Assembly (NCBI GenBank): GCA_030538705.1
Contig: JAUNTL010000014.1
Location: 1-46,010 of the forward strand
DNA: 46,010 nucleotides
Direction of reading: 5' to 3'
Source: Paracoccus sp. (in: a-proteobacteria)
Lineage (GTDB): Bacteria > Pseudomonadota > Alphaproteobacteria > Rhodobacterales > Rhodobacteraceae
The notes under the pieces were generated by a model. That model did not search any database, was not told where the DNA came from, and saw nothing but the letters and a program-made list of their open reading frames with translations. The translations under genes and the position numbers were made by a program. This document shows positions 41,259 through 46,010 of this stretch, in pieces (positions within the stretch are counted from its first letter, which is position 1; the number at the start of each line of letters is the position of its first letter).

Positions 41259-42439
41259 CTCAGCAGGGCGGCCGGGTCGACGGCGCGCAGACGGCGCAGC
41301 GCAAACAGGTTCGACAGCAGCACGACCAGCACAATCGCCCCGGCCGCGAGCATGGCCAGCGGCAAGGGCAGCGCATGGGGGATCTGCGCGCGTTCCAGCA
41401 CCATCAGCAGCCCGCCCGTCATCACCGCCAGAACCGCGACCGAGGCCAGCGCCGCCAGTGCGCCCTGCATCAGGACCAGCGCCACCAGCCGCCGGAAACC
41501 CACGCCAAAGGCACGCAGCGCGGCATATTCACGCGTCGCCGCCGCGATGGCGGATGACATGGTCTGGTTCACGATCAGCGCCGCAACCGCCAGCGCGACG
41601 GCCGCGCTGCCGAGAAAGATCGTGCCGGCGCCCGATTCCAGTGCGAATTGGCTCATCGTTGCCTGTTCCAGCTCGGTCGCCGTCAGGATCGACAGCTGGC
41701 CGCCACTGTTCAGCGTCGCCGCGATCTCGGCGCGGCGTTCGGCGCTGGTTCCGGCGCGCAGGCCAACCAGCCAGAAGGCCGGGGCCTGCGCCGGCTCGCC
41801 TGCCTCTGCGCCACCGCCGCCGCTTGCCGGGGCCGGCAGGCTGGCGGTGCCGATGAGCGCGCTCGACATGCCCAGCCCGCCCATCCCGTTCAGCACACCG
41901 ACCAGCCGAAAGGCCCGGCCGTCCAGATAGATCCGCCCGCCCGGCGCCACCCCGATGGCCGCCGCATCCTCGGCGCCGGTCACGATCGTGCCGGGTTCGG
42001 TCAGCGCGCGGCGCATTTCGGCAGGCAGATGGCGCGCATAGAGCATCGCATCCGCATCGGTCGAGACGACCAGCACATTGACATATCTGCGCGAGGACGG
42101 AGGCGTCTCGCCGGGGATCTCTGCCTCATTGCCCTGGGTCCGCGACAACTCGCCAAAGCGCGTGCTGTAAGGCTCGATCCGGGTCAGCTCGGGGATCAGC
42201 CACATGGCCGAGGCGGCCGAGGCCTCCAGCGTGCGGCCATCACTCAGCGACATCGCGGCCGGAGGGCCGGCCCACAGATCGGCGGTGGAACGCGTGATCG
42301 GGCTTGCGGCGTCGCGCACGACCCCCAGCGCCACCGCGATCTGCACAATCATCAGCAGCCCCGCCAGCGTCACAACGACGATGATCGGCACATAGCGCCG
42401 GCGTTCATGCATAAAAGTGGCAAGGGCAATCCTGAACAT
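41255..42439 (-). CDS. ABC transporter permease, FtsX-fold (MacB/DevC type)
   Basis: A 394-residue permease with one N-terminal helix (RYVPIIVVVTLAGLLMIV), a periplasmic domain of about 215 residues and three C-terminal helices, then the family-typical end RRLRAVDPAALLR. The periplasmic insert contains a Gly/Ala-rich loop (PAPASGGGGAEAGEPAQAP). The separate ATPase makes it DevC-like rather than the fused MacB. The ATG at 42439 (MFRIALATFMHER) gives the usual start; one six codons upstream is possible, and neither has a clear ribosome-binding site. First gene of the efflux operon. Confidence 0.88.
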   Translation of the reverse strand: MFRIALATFMHERRRYVPIIVVVTLAGLLMIVQIAVALGVVRDAASPITRSTADLWAGPPAAMSLSDGRTLEASAASAMWLIPELTRIEPYSTRFGELSRTQGNEAEIPGETPPSSRRYVNVLVVSTDADAMLYARHLPAEMRRALTEPGTIVTGAEDAAAIGVAPGGRIYLDGRAFRLVGVLNGMGGLGMSSALIGTASLPAPASGGGGAEAGEPAQAPAFWLVGLRAGTSAERRAEIAATLNSGGQLSILTATELEQATMSQFALESGAGTIFLGSAAVALAVAALIVNQTMSSAIAAATREYAALRAFGVGFRRLVALVLMQGALAALASVAVLAVMTGGLLMVLERAQIPHALPLPLAMLAAGAIVLVVLLSNLFALRRLRAVDPAALLR

Positions 42440-43091
42440 GCACCACAGATGCGGCATGGTGCTGGATGTTCAGGCGAGGGAGTATTGATGATTTGTGGAG
42501 GCAGGCCCCGCAGGCCCCCGCCCCGCCCGGGTCATGCGCAGCCATGGTCAGGCAGGCATCGCAACTTCCACAGATCCGGCACCATCCGCACGAACAGAAA
42601 GGCACGACATTCGCGCGCGCCCTGACAGGCCAGCCCCGCCGCGCCGGCAGGCCGTGCGATCATCACCGCGCCGGGCGGGAACATGCGACCGGCGACCGAT
42701 CAGGTCCATGCCCCGGTCAATCGCTGCCCCGAGACCTGCGACCGGGGCAGCCAAGCGGTCACGGCTGCGCGCCGGTCAATCGCCGCCCCCAACCTGCGCC
42801 CCCCCCCAACCAGCGCCGGGCAACCGGCTGGCCAGGGTCGTCACACGGGCGCCGAAGCCCCGGATACGGCGCACCGTCCGGCGGGCCTGGCACCGGATTT
42901 CCGGCCAGCCCCGAGGCAGAGCGCGCCGACCTCAGCGCATCGGCGCGATGCTGTATATTCCTTCGATATCATCCAGCAGCAGATTGGCGGCGATGCCGCC
43001 GCCCGCCGTGTTCAAGATGGCAGATACGGCGCGCCGCCCGGCGGGCCTGGCACCGGATCTCCGGCCAGCCCCGAGGCAGAGCGCGCCGCCC
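42440..43091. other. Gene-free, repeat-rich stretch
   Basis: About 650 bp with no believable gene. It contains the duplicated 3' end of the iron-binding protein gene (42863-43020). It also has a shorter pair of related segments, GGTCAATCGCTGCCCC near 42716 and GGTCAATCGCCGCCCC near 42774, 58 bp apart, and a run of nine C near 42800. Several long antisense frames cross it, but they are products of the GC-rich repeats. Confidence 0.6.
42863..43020. repeat. Vestigial copy of the iron-binding protein 3' end
   Basis: Direct repeat of 43023-43180 at an exact 160-bp offset with about ten mismatches in 158 bp. On the minus strand it still encodes ILNTAGGGIAANLLLDDIEG and then IYSIAPMR plus a stop, against IWNTAGGIIAANLLLDDIEG then IYSIAPTR in the intact gene. 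It covers the last 29 codons and about 70 bp of 3' flank. Confidence 0.92.
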
Positions 43092-43180
43092 TCAGCGCGT
43101 CGGTGCGATGCTGTATATTCCTTCGATATCGTCCAGCAGCAGATTGGCGGCGATGATGCCGCCCGCCGTGTTCCAGATGG
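43023..43180. repeat. Genuine 3' end of the iron-binding protein gene, second repeat unit
   Basis: Partner of the repeat at 42863-43020. The two units are separated by only two bases, so this is a tandem duplication. Confidence 0.92.
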
Positions 43181-44012
43181 CATCCGAGACGACGTGAACC
43201 TTGCCCGCCTGCACCACGGGCAGGTTCTGCCACAGCGGTTCATTTACCCATTCCTCGGTCAGGGCGGCGGCGTCGCCATTGCCGGTGTCATAGGTGAAAT
43301 AGATCAGGCGGTCGCCGTTCAACTCGGGGATGCGCTCCTTGGTGATCTGTTCGACGAATTCGGGCTTTTGCTGGGTGGCGGGGCGATGAAAGCCCAGCTG
43401 ATCAAGAATGATCCCCGCGAAATTATCCTTTTGATACATGCGGATCTGCGCCGCCGTGAACCGCACGATCGAGATTTCTTCTTGCAGGTGATCGCCCAGT
43501 GCCGCGCCCAGCGCCGCCACCCGCGCGTCAAAGGCATCCATCGCGGCGTGGCCCTCGTCGGCCTTGCCGACCGCATCGGCATAAAGCGCCATGTTGATCT
43601 GCCAGTCGCCACGCAGGCGTTCGGATATCACCGTCGGCGCAATCGCGGAAAGCTGTTCATAGACCGCCTCATGGCGCAGCTTGTTGCCCAGAATCAGATC
43701 GGGCGAGAGCGAGACCAGAACCTCCAGATTGATCGCCGATTCCTCGCCCAGAACGGTCACGCCCTCCATCTGGTCGCTGATGTGGTCATACCACGGATCG
43801 CCCAGCCATGACCGCGCCGCACCGACCGGGGTGATGCCGATGGCCAGCAGGGCCTCGGTCCCTTCATTGGTCAGAACCACGATGCGCGTGGGGTTGTCGG
43901 GCACTTCGGTCACGCCCATGGCATGGGTGATCTCGCGCGCCGAAAGAGGGGCGGCGAGGCAGGCGGAACCGGTCACGGCAATCACAGCAAAGCGGGCGAT
44001 ACGAGAGAGCAT
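43092..44012 (-). CDS. Iron-siderophore ABC transporter substrate-binding protein (FhuD/FecB type)
   Basis: A 306-residue periplasmic binding protein with a signal peptide (ending APLSARE). VPDNPTRIVVLTNEGTEALL and VLVSLSPDLILGNKLRHEAV are characteristic of the class III fold used for ferric siderophores, haem and cobalamin; the C-terminal lobe has WNTAGGIIAANLLLDDIE. No lipobox, so it is soluble. Divergent from the two FecCD-type permease genes with a 107-bp shared promoter region. The 3' end is tandemly duplicated downstream. An ATPase gene is expected beyond the right edge. Confidence 0.92.
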   Translation of the reverse strand: MLSRIARFAVIAVTGSACLAAPLSAREITHAMGVTEVPDNPTRIVVLTNEGTEALLAIGITPVGAARSWLGDPWYDHISDQMEGVTVLGEESAINLEVLVSLSPDLILGNKLRHEAVYEQLSAIAPTVISERLRGDWQINMALYADAVGKADEGHAAMDAFDARVAALGAALGDHLQEEISIVRFTAAQIRMYQKDNFAGIILDQLGFHRPATQQKPEFVEQITKERIPELNGDRLIYFTYDTGNGDAAALTEEWVNEPLWQNLPVVQAGKVHVVSDAIWNTAGGIIAANLLLDDIEGIYSIAPTR

Positions 44013-44119
44013 TCAGATTTCCTTACGGGCCGGGTTGTATCTTGATAGATTTTATAAGTTATTATAGGCGGTATTGTCGAAACCAGATCGGCTGTCAATC
44101 GGGAACAGGAGCAGCGCTG
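44013..44119. promoter_or_regulatory. Divergent promoter region of the iron-uptake genes
   Basis: An AT-rich island in GC-rich surroundings, with the palindrome TATAA-GTTA-TTATA at 44053-44066 and TTGTATCTTGATAG to its left. It must hold both promoters. Iron control (Fur, RirA or Irr) is expected from the gene function, but I see no match good enough to name the regulator. Confidence 0.5.
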
Positions 44120-45139
44120 ATGAGCCTTATCGCGACCGCGCCGCCCGACCGGGGGGCCGGGCTGTCCCACGGCGCCATCTATCTGTTGCTGTCGGGGCTT
44201 CTGGCGCTGGCATGGCTGGCCAGCATGACGCTGGGCTATCAGATCTATTCGCCGGGGCAGGTCGGCGCGGCGCTGTTTGCGCCCGATGACAGCGAGGCCA
44301 CAGCCGTCATCGCCGGGCTGCGCCTGCCGCGCGCGCTGATCGCGCCGCTGACCGGCGCCGCGCTGGGCATGGCGGGGGTGATGGTGCAGACGCTGGCGCG
44401 CAACCGCATCGCCTCGCCCGACACGCTGGGGCTGAACGGCGGCGCGTCGCTGGCGGTGGTGCTGGCGACCACGGTGCTGGGCGTGCAGTCGCTGGCCGGG
44501 CTGTCCATGGCAGCGGCACTGGGCGCGCTGCTGGCCAGCGTCGTCGTGTTCGGCATTGCCGCCGGTGCCGGCGGGCTGTCGCCGCTGAAAATCGTGCTGG
44601 TCGGCGTGACCTTTGCCAGCCTGACCCATGCCGGGGTCGAGATCATCCTGACCAGCAACGAGGCGCGCCTGCAACAGTTGCTGTTCTGGCTGACCGGCGC
44701 CTTTGTGGATCGCCCGATCAGCCTGTTCCTGACCGCGCTGCCGGTGGTCGCCATCGGCGCGGTGATGGCCTTCGTGCTGACCCCGGCGCTGGATGCGCTC
44801 CAGGCCGATGATGCCACCGCCGCCGGGCTGGGCGTGCCGCTGTTTGCGGTGCGCGGTGCGGCGTTTCTGGCGGTGTCGCTGCTGACCGGCGCGGCGGTGT
44901 CCATGGCCGGGCCGGTGGCGTTTGTGGGGCTGGTCGTGCCGCATATCGCGCGCCGTCTGGTCGGGCTGCGCCACCGCCACCAGCTGGCCGCCGCCGCACT
45001 GACCGGGGCGATCTATGCCATGCTGGCCGATATTGCCGCGCGTTTCGTCATCTATCCGGTCGAGGCCCCGGTCGGCGCCATCACCGCCGTGGTGGGCGCC
45101 GCCGCCCTGCTGATCCTGCTGCGTCAGAGGCTGGCATGA
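44120..45139 (+). CDS. Iron-siderophore ABC permease, FecCD family (first subunit)
   Basis: A 339-residue permease with about ten helices. Family marks: LRLPRALIAPLTGAALGMAG, VMVQTLARNRIASPDTLGLN, the ATPase coupling region TAAGLGVPLFAVRGAAFL, and GPVAFVGLVVPHIARRLVG. The ATG at 44120 (CAGGAG upstream) is preferred over an ATG at 44042 that would lie in the promoter region. Overlaps the second permease gene by four bases. Confidence 0.93.
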   Translation: MSLIATAPPDRGAGLSHGAIYLLLSGLLALAWLASMTLGYQIYSPGQVGAALFAPDDSEATAVIAGLRLPRALIAPLTGAALGMAGVMVQTLARNRIASPDTLGLNGGASLAVVLATTVLGVQSLAGLSMAAALGALLASVVVFGIAAGAGGLSPLKIVLVGVTFASLTHAGVEIILTSNEARLQQLLFWLTGAFVDRPISLFLTALPVVAIGAVMAFVLTPALDALQADDATAAGLGVPLFAVRGAAFLAVSLLTGAAVSMAGPVAFVGLVVPHIARRLVGLRHRHQLAAAALTGAIYAMLADIAARFVIYPVEAPVGAITAVVGAAALLILLRQRLA

Positions 45140-46010
45140 CCGACGCAGCCCTGCCCCGCGCGCGCCGCCGCCTTGATCCCTGGGCCGTGACGGCACTGGT
45201 CGCCTGCGTTTTCGCGCTGATCTGTCTGGCCGGGGTCGGCTTTGGCTCGACATGGATAGCGCCGGGCAAGGTGATCGAGGTCATTCTCGGCGGTGGCGAC
45301 AAGGGCGAGCGTCTGATCGTGCTGCAACTGCGCCTGCCCCGCGTCGCCGCCGCCGCCATTGCGGGCGGGGCAATCGCCTTCGCGGGCTATCTGCTGCAAC
45401 GCATCACCCGCAATGAACTGGCCTCGCCCGGCGTGCTGGGCGTGGTCGATGGCGCGGCGCTGGGCGTGGTCATGTTCCTGACGATTTTCAGCAACGAATC
45501 CAGTGCGCTGACGGTGCCGGTGGCATGGCAGCCGCTGGCGGCGGCGCTGGGCGCGGTGACAGCGGTCGGGCTGGTGTTCGTGCTGGCCGGGCGTCAGGCG
45601 TCATCGGCAATCCGGCTGCTTTTGTTCGGCATCGCCATCGCCGCGCTGTGCAAGGCGTTCATCACCATGTTCATGCTGGCCGGGCCGGTCTATCAGGTCT
45701 CGCAGGCCGCGCGCTGGCTGGCGGGGGCGGTCAACACGATCAAACCCAGCGAAATCAATATCATGCTGGCGGTTCTGATCCCCACCGCCATGATCGCCGC
45801 CATCGCCGCGCGGCACCTGCCGCCCGCCGATCTGGACGACACCTCGTCGCGCGCCATCGGGCTGAACCTGCCGGTCTATCGCCTGTTCGTGGTGCTGCTG
45901 GCGGCGCTGCTGACGGCGGGGGCGGTGGCTTTCGCGGGCGGCGTCAGCTTTGTCGGCCTGCTGGCGCCGCATCTGGCGCGGCTTCTGGTCGGGCGGGCGC
46001 GGGCGGCGGG
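45136..46010 (+). CDS. Iron-siderophore ABC permease, FecCD family (second subunit), cut by the right edge
   Basis: The frame opens at the ATG at 45136, overlapping the previous stop (ATGA), and runs 291 codons to the window end. LRLPRVAAAAIAGGAIAFAG, LLQRITRNELASPGVLGVVD, the coupling region SSRAIGLNLPVYRLFVVLL and GGVSFVGLLAPHLARLLVG are the FecCD marks. It forms the heterodimeric channel with the first subunit. About 30-40 residues are missing at the C-terminus. Confidence 0.92.
   Translation, partial: MTDAALPRARRRLDPWAVTALVACVFALICLAGVGFGSTWIAPGKVIEVILGGGDKGERLIVLQLRLPRVAAAAIAGGAIAFAGYLLQRITRNELASPGVLGVVDGAALGVVMFLTIFSNESSALTVPVAWQPLAAALGAVTAVGLVFVLAGRQASSAIRLLLFGIAIAALCKAFITMFMLAGPVYQVSQAARWLAGAVNTIKPSEINIMLAVLIPTAMIAAIAARHLPPADLDDTSSRAIGLNLPVYRLFVVLLAALLTAGAVAFAGGVSFVGLLAPHLARLLVGRARAA

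Noticed and set aside
42495-43811. 438-codon plus-strand frame across the repeat-rich stretch
   Set aside because: Its internal repeats are only the translated 160-bp DNA duplication, and it is antisense to the iron-binding protein gene.
43982-45253. 423-codon minus-strand frame antisense to the first FecCD permease
   Set aside because: Composed of Gln/Arg/His/Gly-rich repeats typical of antisense frames; the plus strand has full FecCD motifs.

Overview
This is a GC-rich chromosomal window from an alphaproteobacterium of the Rhodobacterales, probably Paracoccus-like. The main evidence is a complete gene transfer agent (GTA) head-and-tail cluster in the Rhodobacter capsulatus gene order, host genes of typical alphaproteobacterial type, and the GC-rich codon use. 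No rRNA, tRNA, CRISPR array or intact insertion sequence was seen.

Layout. (1) 1-5.0 kb: the start of a Pycsar-effector-like membrane protein running off the left edge, then adenine deaminase, a CopZ-like metal-binding protein, a small exported protein, a sirtuin and serine acetyltransferase. (2) 5.0-20.0 kb, minus strand: the GTA cluster from the small terminase gene (orfg1, near 19.95 kb) down to the large tail-tip protein (orfg15) and a DUF2793 protein. All expected genes are present with plausible lengths. Two good intrinsic terminators lie inside this unit, one in the leader of orfg1 and one between orfg2 and orfg3. The 3' end of the terminase gene is duplicated in the orfg2-orfg3 gap. 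(3) 20.2-23.3 kb, minus: a coiled-coil protein, mltG and fabF. (4) 23.4-25.6 kb, plus: a 5'-truncated DppC-type permease and an MmgE/PrpD protein. (5) 25.7-37.1 kb: a compositionally different (visibly lower GC) catabolic island around a GntR/HutC regulator. The leftward operon encodes an NTF2-like protein, an isocitrate lyase/PEP mutase-family lyase, an isochorismatase-fold hydrolase, two PuuE-type 'polysaccharide deacetylases' and a flavin dehydrogenase. The rightward operon encodes a LeuC/LeuD-type hydro-lyase and a three-part TRAP transporter. (6) 37.2-42.4 kb, minus: an NlpE-like protein and a four-gene efflux operon (FtsX-type permease, ATPase, adaptor, outer-membrane factor). (7) 42.4-46.0 kb: a gene-poor, repeat-rich stretch, a siderophore/iron-binding protein (minus) and divergently two FecCD-type permeases, the second cut by the right edge.

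How the parts work together. The GTA genes form the capsid, packaging motor and tail of a phage-like particle that packages host DNA. The catabolic island reads as one regulon: uptake by TRAP, hydrolysis of a cyclic amide or imide by the two PuuE-like enzymes, hydrolysis of the resulting half-amide by the cysteine hydrolase, desaturation by the flavoprotein, hydration by the LeuCD-like enzyme and carbon-carbon cleavage by the lyase. This order is inference from families; the substrate is unknown, and substituted succinimides or maleimides are one candidate class. Repeated AT-rich motifs in front of both operons are candidate operators for the GntR protein.

Findings of most interest are the island, the Pycsar-effector/propeller-like fusion, the terminators within the GTA unit, and two cases (terminase and iron-binding protein) where the 3' end of a gene is tandemly duplicated with a period of about 160 bp.
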